Assembly: GCA_963791295.1 (NCBI GenBank)
Contig: CAWBRY010000001.1
Location: forward strand, 868,001 to 932,000
Reading direction: 5' to 3'
DNA from: CAWBRY01 sp963791295
GTDB lineage: Bacteria; Bacteroidota; Bacteroidia; Chitinophagales; Chitinophagaceae
Length of the DNA stretch: 64,000 nucleotides
Part shown: positions 11,534 to 20,424 of the stretch, piece after piece
How positions within the stretch are numbered: position 1 is the first letter of the stretch
How the letters are laid out: each line of letters opens with the position of its first letter
Made by a program: the position numbers and the translations under genes
The notes under the pieces: model-generated
Database searches by the model: none
Told to the model about the DNA's origin: nothing
What the model saw: only the letters and a program-made list of their open reading frames with translations

Positions 11534-12214
11534 ATGAGTGCTTCTTTAAATGGCAAAATCAAAACCATCATCACCGGATCTACAGGAATGGTAGGAGAGG
11601 GAGTGATGCACGAATGCCTGCTTCATCCTGATGTGGAGGCAGTATTAGTAATAAATAGAAAACCGGGAGGAGTTACCCATCCCAAACTGAAGGAAATTGT
11701 CCATTCGAATTTTTTTGATTTCTCTTCAATTGAAGATCAGTTGTCTGGTTATAATGCATGTTTTTTCTGCCTTGGAGTATCTTCCATTGGCATGAAAGAA
11801 GAGGCATATTCCAACGTGACACATACGCTGACATTGCACGTTGCTTCTACCTTGTGCCATATCAACAAGGATATGACCTTCAATTATATTTCCGGAGCCG
11901 GCACGGATAGCACAGAGAAGGGAAGAGTAATGTGGGCAAGAGTGAAGGGCCGGACCGAGAATGACTTAATGAAGCTACCATTCCGGAAAGTATTTGCTTT
12001 TCGGCCGGGTTTTATAAAACCCATCAAAGGATTGAAAAATACGCTGAAAGTTTATCGCTATATCGGGTGGCTTTTCCCAATCGGGCGGTGGTTGAAACCC
12101 AGTGGATTTTGCAAGCTAAAAGAAATCGGGTTGGCTATGATAAACTCAATCAGACTTCAGGAAGACAGGAAAGTTTTGAATGGAATGGATATTATCGAGC
12201 TGGCTAAAGGGTGA
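11534..12214 (+). CDS. NAD(P)-binding Rossmann-fold protein (atypical SDR, HTATIP2-like)
   Basis: 226 residues from ATG 11534 (MSASLNGKIK); a TTG at 11525 would add three. The N-terminal strand and turn IITGSTGMVGEGV is a TGxxGxxG dinucleotide-binding motif. The segment CFFCLGVSS and the later YISGAGTDS are typical of small atypical short-chain dehydrogenase-like proteins often annotated as epimerases. No clear YxxxK catalytic pair is seen, so it may bind nucleotide without being a classical dehydrogenase. Substrate unknown. It is a single gene, followed by the convergent sugar transferase 42 bp away. Confidence 0.8.
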   Translation: MSASLNGKIKTIITGSTGMVGEGVMHECLLHPDVEAVLVINRKPGGVTHPKLKEIVHSNFFDFSSIEDQLSGYNACFFCLGVSSIGMKEEAYSNVTHTLTLHVASTLCHINKDMTFNYISGAGTDSTEKGRVMWARVKGRTENDLMKLPFRKVFAFRPGFIKPIKGLKNTLKVYRYIGWLFPIGRWLKPSGFCKLKEIGLAMINSIRLQEDRKVLNGMDIIELAKG

Positions 12215-12256
12215 TGCAAAGGATATTGGAGCATCCATAGGCTAAATAGAGTTGAT

Positions 12257-13039
12257 TCAATTGTTGGTCGCCTTCTTGATTTGAGCCATGCCGATGACCG
12301 GCAAATCGATCTTTCTGTGAGATGGCCTAAAAAAAGCTCTAACGAAGGAATGAAAACTTTGAACAATGGTGATGCCCATGATCTTTAAATCCAGCCAAAA
12401 CCCGGATTTGCGAACATATTGAGCATCCCAATAGTACCGGACAATAATGCTTTCATAGTCTCTGGTAGGTCCGCGACAACCCATTACCTGTGCCCATCCC
12501 GTAATACCGGGCCTGACGAGCGTTCTAAAGGAATAGGAGGATATGACGAAGGAAAAACGGATACAATCTTTTAACATATGTGGTCTCGGACCTATGATAC
12601 TCATCTGGCCCCACCATACGTTAAAAAACTGCGGTAACTCATCAATATTGGAGTTTCGAAGAAACCGGCCGAGTCGGGTAATGCGCGGATCAGTTTCTTC
12701 AGCCTGGATTTCATCTGCTTCGGGATTTAAGATCATTGTCCGGAATTTTATGCAGCGGAATGGTTTGCCATGAAGACCAATCCGCTTCTGCCTGAAGAAT
12801 ACCGGTCCCTTTGAACCAACCTTGATCAAGAGGGCTACTATCGGCAAAAGCCAGCTCATGATACCTATGATTACCAATGTTGAGCAAAGCAGATCAAATC
12901 CGCGTTTAAAAACCAAATAGTTTTTTTTGCTGGCAACGAGGCTCTGCGTGGTTCCGTTTTGATTCCAGGAAGTAATTCTTCTGGATGGAAAGACTAGGAG
13001 ATTTGTATGGTTAGTTGTGCCGTACAAAATTGGTGGCAA
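12257..13039 (-). CDS. Priming sugar transferase (polyprenyl-phosphate phosphosugar transferase)
   Basis: A 260-residue WcaJ/ExoY-type enzyme. One membrane helix (about residues 47-72) follows KRGFDLL. The catalytic domain shows KFRTM, DELPQFFNVWWGQMSIIGPRPH (Asp-Glu and the GPRP motif) and RPGITGWAQVMG. It transfers a sugar-1-phosphate to undecaprenyl phosphate, the first step of exopolysaccharide or O-antigen assembly, on the cytoplasmic face. It lacks the long N-terminal membrane domain of WbaP/WcaJ, like other short ExoY forms. The start is uncertain: no ATG precedes residue 61, and TTG at 13039 is the earliest start after an in-frame stop. It marks one edge of the glycan locus. Confidence 0.92.
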   Translation of the reverse strand: MPPILYGTTNHTNLLVFPSRRITSWNQNGTTQSLVASKKNYLVFKRGFDLLCSTLVIIGIMSWLLPIVALLIKVGSKGPVFFRQKRIGLHGKPFRCIKFRTMILNPEADEIQAEETDPRITRLGRFLRNSNIDELPQFFNVWWGQMSIIGPRPHMLKDCIRFSFVISSYSFRTLVRPGITGWAQVMGCRGPTRDYESIIVRYYWDAQYVRKSGFWLDLKIMGITIVQSFHSFVRAFFRPSHRKIDLPVIGMAQIKKATNN

Positions 13040-13132
13040 ATCAAAAAAATGAACGAAATTCCAGAATAATGAACTGAATGTTTAATCGAAGAAATTTTTC
13101 GAAAGGTTGCTTATTCTTGATTAATTCAATCT

Positions 13133-14131
13133 ATGCAAACAACCAATTTTAGGAATCTGAGCGTTCTCCCTCAAAAGGCTCATCGAAGCATAGAAGCTAA
13201 CGAGGCAGGTGTACTGAAGACGATGGCTTATTTTGATATTTTTCAATATCCCCTCACCATTTCCGAGATCAGGCAATTCATGAAGCATTCCGTCACAGAA
13301 ACTATGCTGGACAAGGCTTTGCAGAACTTGCTGGAGGACGGCAGCATCTTCCAGTTTAATGAATTTTATTGCCTTCAAAATAATTCTTCTTTAGCCAGCA
13401 AAAGGTCAGAAGGAAACCAGCGAGCCGCCAAACTTCTTCCCAAAGCAATGCGGAATGGTCGCTTTCTTTTCAAGTTTCCCTTCGTGAGGGCAATCAGTAT
13501 TTCCGGCTCTTTATCAAAAAAATTTGCCGATGAGAAAGCAGACGTCGATTACTTTATCATTGCGAAAACTAATCGCCTCTGGATAGCCCGCACATTGATG
13601 CATTTGTTTAAGAAATTCACCTTCCTTACAAGACAGCAACACTACTATTGCATGAATTATTATATTGATGAACAGGCATTGGAAATCGAACACAAGAATA
13701 TTTTTACAGCTACCGAAGTCAAAACCCTACTGCCGGTGCGCGGGCTGTCATCCCTCCATGATTTCTTTGTTGCAAACGAGTGGGCGAACGATTTCCTTCC
13801 ATCCTGTCCCTTTCCTGTTCAGGCATCAAGTGAGAAGACGGGAACCTGGTTTAAAAGATGGATCGAATGGACCCTCAACAACAAAATGGGTGACCGCCTG
13901 GATAATTTCCTGATGAAAATAACCATCCGGCGCTGGCAACGCAAAAAGCGGAGCGGAAAGCAAAACATCAAAGGCCAGGTCATGGACCTCATCACCGATA
14001 AACACTTTGCCTGGTCAAATCCTGCATCGTTCCAGGAAAAGGTATTATTTGAGTATAATAAAAAACTGGATGATCTTAAATTTCGGATGCCTCAATGGTT
14101 CGATGAACTTAGTCTTTCTTACGTAAAGTGA
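13133..14131 (+). CDS. Nucleotidyltransferase-fold protein with N-terminal winged-helix-like region
   Basis: 332 residues, ATG at 13133. Residues 30-85 resemble a winged helix (YFDIFQYPLTISEIRQFM, then a basic and acidic helix pair). Near residues 122-142 the sequence ISGSLSKKF ... ADVDYFIIA matches the GS-x(n)-DxD pattern of minimal DNA polymerase beta-type nucleotidyltransferases, with the two metal-binding Asp in DVDYF. I know of no established product for this arrangement. It is divergent from the sugar transferase, and its 3' end overlaps the convergent methyltransferase by 23 bp. A role in activating or modifying a glycan precursor is only inferred from location. Confidence 0.65.
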   Translation: MQTTNFRNLSVLPQKAHRSIEANEAGVLKTMAYFDIFQYPLTISEIRQFMKHSVTETMLDKALQNLLEDGSIFQFNEFYCLQNNSSLASKRSEGNQRAAKLLPKAMRNGRFLFKFPFVRAISISGSLSKKFADEKADVDYFIIAKTNRLWIARTLMHLFKKFTFLTRQQHYYCMNYYIDEQALEIEHKNIFTATEVKTLLPVRGLSSLHDFFVANEWANDFLPSCPFPVQASSEKTGTWFKRWIEWTLNNKMGDRLDNFLMKITIRRWQRKKRSGKQNIKGQVMDLITDKHFAWSNPASFQEKVLFEYNKKLDDLKFRMPQWFDELSLSYVK

Positions 14132-14933
14132 TGATGTAATAGTCTCCAATGGATCTCCACGGCCATTTCGACTTCCAATCATTTTCCTTTTTTCGGAGAT
14201 AGCCAAAAAGTTTTGGGTGCTTCTCGGAAAAATTTTCTATGTAGGATGGGGGGACCAGCGTGCAGAGGCCTTCCAGCGCAAGGGTTTCAAATGAAGATCT
14301 AAGGCGTTTGATAATAAAGGAGGGGTTGTAATACCAGCACCTGAAGTACTCGCCTTCAATATGCGCCTTCGTACCGCGACGACCCGAAAAGCGCCTGAAT
14401 GCTGTCCTGAATTTTCCCTTAAATGCAAGTGAGAATTCCCACAGACAGAATTTAGGTAATATGACCAGTGTTACGGTAGCTCCGGGCTTCAACAGAAAGG
14501 AAAAGGAATGAAGGACCTTCTCCAGCTCATTGCTGCAATTCAGCCCTGCAAAATTTGAAAAGATCATATCGTATGGTCCAGCATGTTGAAGGTTTTCAAG
14601 ATCTGTAAAAGAGCAAACCTCGTGAGTGACTTTGTCCTCTAATTTTTGTTGCACAACCTTTTCTTTCAGGATCGTCTGCATGGCAGACGAAATATCTGTA
14701 GCATGAACTAAATGCCCTTGTTGTGCAAAAAAGATAGCATCCTCGCCCGTCCCTGCATTCAATTCAAGAATTTTTGATTGAGGGCGTAAGTATGTCATTA
14801 CATGATCCCTAACCCTACGCCTCTTGTACTGAATAATGCTGTCATTGGAATAGAGTGCGTCAAATAATGGTGCTTGCTTGCTGAAAGCGTGAGCGGCAGC
14901 CTGTTCATTTATCGAGGGCGCTGACTCTTTCAT
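14109..14933 (-). CDS. Class I SAM-dependent methyltransferase
   Basis: 274 residues. Motif I reads ILELNAGTGEDAIFFAQ (about residues 57-73), followed by VHATDISSAM for the acidic ribose-binding position and MIFSNFAGLNC for motif IV. The fold and length fit small-molecule or sugar methyltransferases. It is the last gene of the minus-strand radical SAM/methyltransferase operon. Its ATG overlaps the stop of the frameshifted radical SAM gene (ATGA), so translation is probably coupled. The acceptor is unknown. Confidence 0.85.
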   Translation of the reverse strand: MKESAPSINEQAAAHAFSKQAPLFDALYSNDSIIQYKRRRVRDHVMTYLRPQSKILELNAGTGEDAIFFAQQGHLVHATDISSAMQTILKEKVVQQKLEDKVTHEVCSFTDLENLQHAGPYDMIFSNFAGLNCSNELEKVLHSFSFLLKPGATVTLVILPKFCLWEFSLAFKGKFRTAFRRFSGRRGTKAHIEGEYFRCWYYNPSFIIKRLRSSFETLALEGLCTLVPPSYIENFSEKHPKLFGYLRKKENDWKSKWPWRSIGDYYIITLRKKD

Positions 14934-16397
14934 GGAGAACTGTTTTCAATTTTCAGGAGCTTTTGTCTTGCCCACCAGGCTGCCGGCGTATAATAGATCA
15001 GCGAGATCGCTTTCTTGATGCGCGTGAAATTGATTGACGCGGGTTTTATAAATAGGTTCTTGATCGTATCAAGGGCGAGGTGTTTGCGATAGTTCTTATG
15101 TACGTAACGATGCAGCTGCTTGTAAAACGCCGGCGCATAAGTATTTCTAAACATCAACGCCAGCTCATCCGAATCCGTCCAGTTGGTCTTTTCTTTTAAC
15201 TCGGCCCTTACTTTTTCATAAAATAAAGTTCCGGGAAGGGGATAGGATACAGAGATACCGATCTCATGGGGCAGTAATTCATTGATCATATCTATGGTCT
15301 TCCTGATATCCTCTTTGGTTTCACCGGGATAACCGAACTGGATGAAGAAAGAAGGATTGATGCCATGTTTCTTTAATAAACTGTGTGGCCTCAGCGATCT
15401 GGGCCACCGTAGTTCCCTTGTCCATTGCATCCAGGATTTTTTGAGAGCCACTTTCCGCACCTAGCCAGATGGAGGAGCAGCCTGCCCTGGCAAGGTTTCT
15501 AATATAATCCTCTTGTAATAAAAGATCTGCCCTGGCCTGAATCTTAAATTGAAAATGGAGTTGTTCTTTTTCGAGCAGAATAGCAAATTCGTTGACCCAA
15601 CCGGGTGTCAATCCAAAAATATCATCACAGAACCAGATATGATCAAAATGATATTTTTCTTTGAGCATTTTCAATTCACTCACTACGTTTGCAGGAGTGC
15701 GTGAGTTATACCGGTTCCCATAAATCGGCTTGGCGCACCAATTGCATTTGAATGGGCAGCCCCTGGTCGTTGCCATATTCATCGAAAAATATGATCTGTG
15801 CTTTAACCAAATTTTCCTGTAAGGTTCGATGTCTATTAAATCCCATGCAGGGAACGGCAGGCTATCCAGGTCTCTGAGAACATTTCTTTTTACGGTCTTA
15901 ATGACCGCGTCGTTGTGTCGGTATGCAAGACCAGGAATGGAAAGGAAATTTGTGTTTTGTTGACTAATCTCTTCCACCAATTGACTTAGTGTCTGCTCTA
16001 CCTCGCCCAAAATGACAAAGTCAGCGCCTTCATCAAGATATTGTTCATAGTGATCGGTTGAGTCGGAGCTGGATACAATGATCGTAGATCCTTTTTGACG
16101 AGCCAGTTTCATCATCTTAAAAGCGGCCTCTCTCATATTCGTCAGGCACATCTTTGTGAGATAGTTGAAGCCGTCGTCACAAATGACAAATACATCTGGA
16201 TGAAATTTTTCCAAATCCTGCATGATCTCATCGGGTGCCGGTGAGAACATTGAATCCCAAACTGCAACATCATGTCCCTGCTCTCTTATTAGCGCCGCAG
16301 CGTAGAGTGTGCCAATGGGCGCATAAGGCTGACCGGTGGCCCATTGCTTTGGGTCAAATCTCATGAAATAAGAATGAGAGAATAAGATCTTGCTCAT
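14930..16397 (-). pseudogene. B12-binding-type radical SAM protein, broken by a one-base frameshift
   Basis: One gene read as two frames. From ATG 16397 the N-terminal half has a B12-binding-like region (residues 1-140) and a radical SAM core. The cluster motif CPFKCNWC lies near residue 212, with IWLGAESGSQ beyond it. Near 15366-15395 the homology jumps to the +1 frame, where LLKKHGINPSFFIQFGYPGE continues the same barrel to 14930. Removing one base restores a 488-residue protein, a normal family length. Both junctions are intact: 16 bp from the upstream gene and an ATGA overlap with the next. That argues for a recent lesion, a phase switch or a base-calling error rather than an old relic. 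B12 radical SAM enzymes typically methylate or rearrange unreactive carbons; the substrate is unknown. Confidence 0.8.
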
Positions 16398-16413
16398 ATT
16401 ACCTGGTCGATGT

Positions 16414-17463
16414 TCAGCTCAATTTTGTTCCTGGTGCAAGGTGGAGGTAGCAAACACATTTCATACAGGTCGGGTCCTTTTCTATATCGAGATCCTTCCT
16501 GAAGCGGATGCCTTGCTCACTGTTTAATATATTTTCTAATGACTCTTCCCTGACATTTCCCAGTGAAGGATGGAAGAAGCAAGGCCTAACCGTTCCATCC
16601 GCTTCGATCACAGCTGAGACCCATGGAGCATTGCATTTTTTAAAAGGGAAGGGATTATGCCCATAGAACGCAGCATAATAAGCATGGATCTTTCGCAATT
16701 TCTCTGGGCTTTCTGCAATGAACCGCGAATTAAAATTAAGGACATTTTTTTCGATAAGGCCTTCAAGGATTTGTTTGAGTTCCGCCACTTCATTCTCTGC
16801 CAACAGAATTTCCTGTTGACGCTCCGTGCCCCAGGGCATTTCGCGATTGAAAGCATGACTGCTCACATCGGCAGGCAGAAAACTGATCTGATCCAAACCG
16901 ATCTCCCGGGCGCTTTCAATGATGGCAGGCCACTTGCGGAAATTTAAATGATGTATCACCGTTCTACCCGTAATCCTGAACGACGGCTGACTATTCTTGA
17001 TATGTTCAACCCCTTCTCTTAGCTTTTGATAAGCATCGGGGATATTACGGATCTGGTTATGGATTACTTCATCTCCATCCAGCGATACTATCACGTCATC
17101 TATCCATCTTATTATTTCAGCGGCATTTTTCTTCAGGGTGAGGCCGGTGGATAGCAATGATATTTTAATGTTTCGCTTTTTTAGGATCGCACAAAGACGA
17201 AAAAGATTGGGATTCAAGAGTGCTTCTCCGCCAGATAAAACTACCTGCTGTGTTCCGAGACGACTGAAGGACTCTAGCAATTCGCTAACATCTTTTTCAT
17301 TGAGTTGTTTCAGGTTCTTATTGTCTTTCCAGATATCACACATTACACAACGGCAATTGCAGGCACTGTGAGGCATGAGGATCACAACAGGCAACGCCCT
17401 GATCGTATCGGTCTGCAGTGTGCGGAGCCGTTTGTATGTATGCAATATGGACTGGACTGACAT
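16414..17463 (-). CDS. Radical SAM protein with SPASM-like C-terminal cysteines
   Basis: 349 residues. The radical SAM cluster motif CNCRCVMCDIW lies near residues 36-46 (Cys-x3-Cys-x2-Cys). VVLSGGEALLNP follows, the GGE motif contacting the SAM amino group. The C-terminus has CNAPW ... ADGTVRPCFF ... CMKCVC, a set of cysteines like the SPASM/twitch domain that binds auxiliary iron-sulfur clusters. Family members modify peptides, sugars or cofactors by radical chemistry. It lies 6 bp before the next gene in the operon. The reaction is unknown. The resemblance is to the MoaA/AlbA group rather than the B12 group. Confidence 0.88.
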   Translation of the reverse strand: MSVQSILHTYKRLRTLQTDTIRALPVVILMPHSACNCRCVMCDIWKDNKNLKQLNEKDVSELLESFSRLGTQQVVLSGGEALLNPNLFRLCAILKKRNIKISLLSTGLTLKKNAAEIIRWIDDVIVSLDGDEVIHNQIRNIPDAYQKLREGVEHIKNSQPSFRITGRTVIHHLNFRKWPAIIESAREIGLDQISFLPADVSSHAFNREMPWGTERQQEILLAENEVAELKQILEGLIEKNVLNFNSRFIAESPEKLRKIHAYYAAFYGHNPFPFKKCNAPWVSAVIEADGTVRPCFFHPSLGNVREESLENILNSEQGIRFRKDLDIEKDPTCMKCVCYLHLAPGTKLS

Positions 17464-17469
17464 AGAATG

Positions 17470-18216
17470 CTAAGGTTTGATGCAGATCCAGTAAAAAGGA
17501 TTTTTATCTATCGACAACCTGTTGGACAAATTATTGGGATCATATAAAATGGTATGTTTAAATAAGGACAGGTCGGCGAAGTCATGATGAAAATACGATT
17601 TGGTCATCTCCGGAAATCCAATCGACTCAAAATACAGCGAACTACGGAGCCTGGCCGCTCCCAATTCGGAGGTTTGGTAAAATGGCGAATCCAGGATATG
17701 TATTTCGCCACCCGGCTTCAATAAGCGTAGAATTTTCCTGATGGTTTCAACGAAAGACTCGAAGTATTGTATCGACGCAGCGAATATGATAAAATCGAAT
17801 TGCTTGTCTTCAAAGACGTCAGATTCAATATTGGCATAAATAAAATGCAGGTTTGGGATATTGAAAAAGACCCTGCCTGCCTGCTGCAGTTCTGAAAAAT
17901 TTATATCCGTTCCGAGAACCTTCGCTCCTGGAATGGTGGTCAATTGATGGGAGAGCCAGCCATTTCCACAACCGATTTCCAAAAATTTTACACTTTGTTC
18001 ATTCGCTTCTTCAGATACTTTTTTTTGGAGGTATTTGATCAGGCGACGACTCGATTGCTTGCGGACCTGCCATTCTTTGTAGTGCGTGTGTTCTTTGGAG
18101 ATTTCGGGCAGACGGGCTACTTCTTCGTCGGTATAAATTCTGCCTTCCTGCTGTCGGAGCCGGGAATATTGTTTTTCGAAGTCTCCGGAAACACTATGGT
18201 TTGTAAAAATCGTCAC
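17470..18216 (-). CDS. Class I SAM-dependent methyltransferase (GTG start)
   Basis: 248 residues. Motif I is FLEIGCGNGWLSHQL (near residue 78), followed by VLGTDINFSEL and FDFIIFAASIQYFE, then LKPGGEIHILDSP, the classical order of a class I methyltransferase. The start is GTG at 18216, immediately after the TAG of the upstream methyltransferase, so the two are translationally linked. It resembles small-molecule methyltransferases of secondary metabolism. The acceptor is unknown; placement among three radical SAM genes suggests it acts on the same product. Confidence 0.85.
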   Translation of the reverse strand: MTIFTNHSVSGDFEKQYSRLRQQEGRIYTDEEVARLPEISKEHTHYKEWQVRKQSSRRLIKYLQKKVSEEANEQSVKFLEIGCGNGWLSHQLTTIPGAKVLGTDINFSELQQAGRVFFNIPNLHFIYANIESDVFEDKQFDFIIFAASIQYFESFVETIRKILRLLKPGGEIHILDSPFYQTSELGAARLRSSLYFESIGFPEMTKSYFHHDFADLSLFKHTILYDPNNLSNRLSIDKNPFYWICIKP

Positions 18217-18879
18217 CTAATATTTTTCGATCGTGAATATGAAATTTTTTTCCAGCAGGTTTCTATGAGTCCGGACACAGTTCATTTTGAATCTGTTTCT
18301 TGCAGCCAATTCGTCAATCATTTCCATGTCACAGCCATCAAACAAGACCATACATACGGTTGAGCTGGCATGGATATAACTATTCAACCCGCCAAACAAT
18401 GCTTCGAAATATTCTCCTTTTTCGCCACAACACCAGGCGTAATCTTGCGCGGATACCGGATATCTTTTATAGTAAGGGGGATTAATAGCGATGATATCAA
18501 ATGCCTGGGATGGAATTTCCTTAAATAGGTCTGATTCAATAATTGTAATATCAGCTTCATTGTATCGGCTGTTTTTTATAAGGTATTCGATGGCAGTGGG
18601 ATTGATATCAGTCGCGGTGACCAACGCGCCGTTTTTTTGCGCATAGAGTGCAATTAAACCACTTCCGCAACCCAATTCCAGGAAGGTTTTGTCTTTAAGC
18701 GATAGATCTTTTATATAGTTGAGGAGTAAACGGGTGCTGAAAAAAAAGCCGGGATGGAAAACAGTAGGAGGGATTTCCAGCCGTATGCTTTCATGAGTAT
18801 AGGTTCTGGTCTTCGAAAGATATCTCTCGAGCAAGGGTTTATAAGTATGAGCAACGATATGTTTCAGTGGCGATCTCAT
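18217..18879 (-). CDS. Methyltransferase with NPPYY motif (HemK/PrmC-like fold)
   Basis: 220 residues. Motif I is FLELGCGSGLIALYAQ (near residue 62), then VTATDINPTAIEYL. The motif IINPPYY-type (read as INPPYYKR near residue 132) is the N-methyltransferase signature that contacts a planar amide or amino nitrogen. It could methylate a protein side chain, but in this operon an amine on a small molecule or sugar is equally possible. ATG at 18879 lies 2 bp after the upstream radical SAM stop. Confidence 0.85.
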   Translation of the reverse strand: MRSPLKHIVAHTYKPLLERYLSKTRTYTHESIRLEIPPTVFHPGFFFSTRLLLNYIKDLSLKDKTFLELGCGSGLIALYAQKNGALVTATDINPTAIEYLIKNSRYNEADITIIESDLFKEIPSQAFDIIAINPPYYKRYPVSAQDYAWCCGEKGEYFEALFGGLNSYIHASSTVCMVLFDGCDMEMIDELAARNRFKMNCVRTHRNLLEKNFIFTIEKY

Positions 18880-18881
18880 TT

Positions 18882-20381
18882 TCAGAATCCTTCTATCTCC
18901 GGTTGGCGGTATTTAAATAGCCTTTGCAAAGCTTTGATTTCATAAGGAAAGCCGTACCAGTTCTTTTTGTATCGAATAGAAGAAAGCAGCTTGAGTAATT
19001 TTATGCGGAAAGGAGTAAGCTTGATGTCCGATACTGTAGGGAAATAACCATTCAATACGGTTTCAAAATTTTTAATTTTCTTCACCATATAAGGTTTCAG
19101 CCAGGGAGTCAATGGATTTCTATGAAGGTCGAAGTTTTCCCACTGAGGGCTGATCCATTCATCCAGGGTTTGCGGAAAATGAAACCCCGACTTGATCACA
19201 TCCTGCGACAATTGCGATCCTTCTGTTGGCACAGGACTGTATACATAGATAATGATCTCTGTCCTGGGATTTATTTGTTTTATTTCCCGGATGAACTGGA
19301 TGTCAAAATCGATTTGTTTGTTTACTTCTTCCTCGGTATCCGCGGGAGTTCCCACCACAAATGAATACTCAGGGATGATGTCAAATTTTGCCATGCGTGC
19401 AGCAAACCTTTTTATTTGAGCTCCGCTCTGGGTTCCGCCTTTGTCCATCTTTTTTAATACGGCATCATTTCCGGTCTCGGCTCCATGAAAGATCATTATA
19501 CAACCCGATTCACGCATGATCGACAAACTCTCATCGGAATATTTATCGATTGTATCAATTCTTCCTTCTCCCCACCAGACAATATTTTCGTTCTTTATAA
19601 GCTTCGAAAATTCCACAGTCCGTTTTTCAGATACAAAAAAATTGCTGTCATGAAATTCGACGGCATCGATTCCGTACTTTTCTTTTACCTCTTTTATGTC
19701 ATCATAGATCTTTTGTGCCGAACGGCCCTTCCATCGCGCCTGATAAATAGGAACAACACCACAGAAGGCGCAAGTAAATGGACAGCCGACACTGCTGTGA
19801 TATGCAAATGTCTTTTTACCTAGTATGGATTTTCCTACATATTGTCGCATCGGATAAAAGGTCGTCAGTTTCTCATAAGGCAGCGGAGGTAACGAATCCT
19901 GGTCGTATAATTCATCCTTACGCGTCTTGACAATGGCCCCATTCTCTTTAAAGATGAGGTTGGGAATATGATGCACCGGCGATTGATTAGTAATAGCATC
20001 CATCAACATCGGAAATGCCTTGTCCCCGGGGCCATAGATGATATAATCGACGTATCCGGAATTGATACATACCTGGCTATGGTTGGAAGCAAAGTATCCT
20101 CCCCAGATAATCTTCAGGTTTGGAAATTTTTTTCTTACCTCGCGCGTGCATAAAATGGCTTGCTTTAACTGCGGCCCCGGCATAACCGTAAGTGCAAATG
20201 CATTGTATTCGCCCGTATTTAGATATTGCAGGAGGGGTTTCAGCGAGTTTTTTTCAATGTTGCCATCGACTATCGCATAGTCATATTTTCCTTCAATGGA
20301 GGCTGCAATGGAGAGTATTGAATTGGGGACTCTCGCTTTTGATTCTGCAGCTCTTGGATTGAATAATAATACCTTGGTCAT
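18882..20381 (-). CDS. B12-binding-type radical SAM protein
   Basis: 499 residues, ATG at 20381. The N-terminal 170 residues form a Rossmann-like B12-binding region (LLFNPRAAESKARVPNSIL, IIWGGYFASNHS, VDYIIYGPGDKAF). The radical SAM motif CPFTCAFCGV lies near residues 196-205. The barrel continues with GEGRIDTI, MIFHGAETG and YSFVVGTPADTEEEV. The last 130 residues carry an aromatic C-terminal extension. The layout matches the large BchE/Fe-S oxidoreductase group. The cobalamin His motif DxHxxG is not evident, so some members of this group may not bind B12. This copy is intact, unlike its frameshifted relative downstream. Confidence 0.9.
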   Translation of the reverse strand: MTKVLLFNPRAAESKARVPNSILSIAASIEGKYDYAIVDGNIEKNSLKPLLQYLNTGEYNAFALTVMPGPQLKQAILCTREVRKKFPNLKIIWGGYFASNHSQVCINSGYVDYIIYGPGDKAFPMLMDAITNQSPVHHIPNLIFKENGAIVKTRKDELYDQDSLPPLPYEKLTTFYPMRQYVGKSILGKKTFAYHSSVGCPFTCAFCGVVPIYQARWKGRSAQKIYDDIKEVKEKYGIDAVEFHDSNFFVSEKRTVEFSKLIKNENIVWWGEGRIDTIDKYSDESLSIMRESGCIMIFHGAETGNDAVLKKMDKGGTQSGAQIKRFAARMAKFDIIPEYSFVVGTPADTEEEVNKQIDFDIQFIREIKQINPRTEIIIYVYSPVPTEGSQLSQDVIKSGFHFPQTLDEWISPQWENFDLHRNPLTPWLKPYMVKKIKNFETVLNGYFPTVSDIKLTPFRIKLLKLLSSIRYKKNWYGFPYEIKALQRLFKYRQPEIEGF

Positions 20382-20424
20382 ATCACATTTAAAGTTAGCC
20401 CAAAACTCCAGTAACTAAATCGCG

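Noticed and set aside
14930..15460. Stand-alone 176-residue protein
   Set aside because: Its first 30 residues are out-of-frame sequence; homology begins only at LLKKHGIN, so it is the C-terminal half of the broken radical SAM gene.
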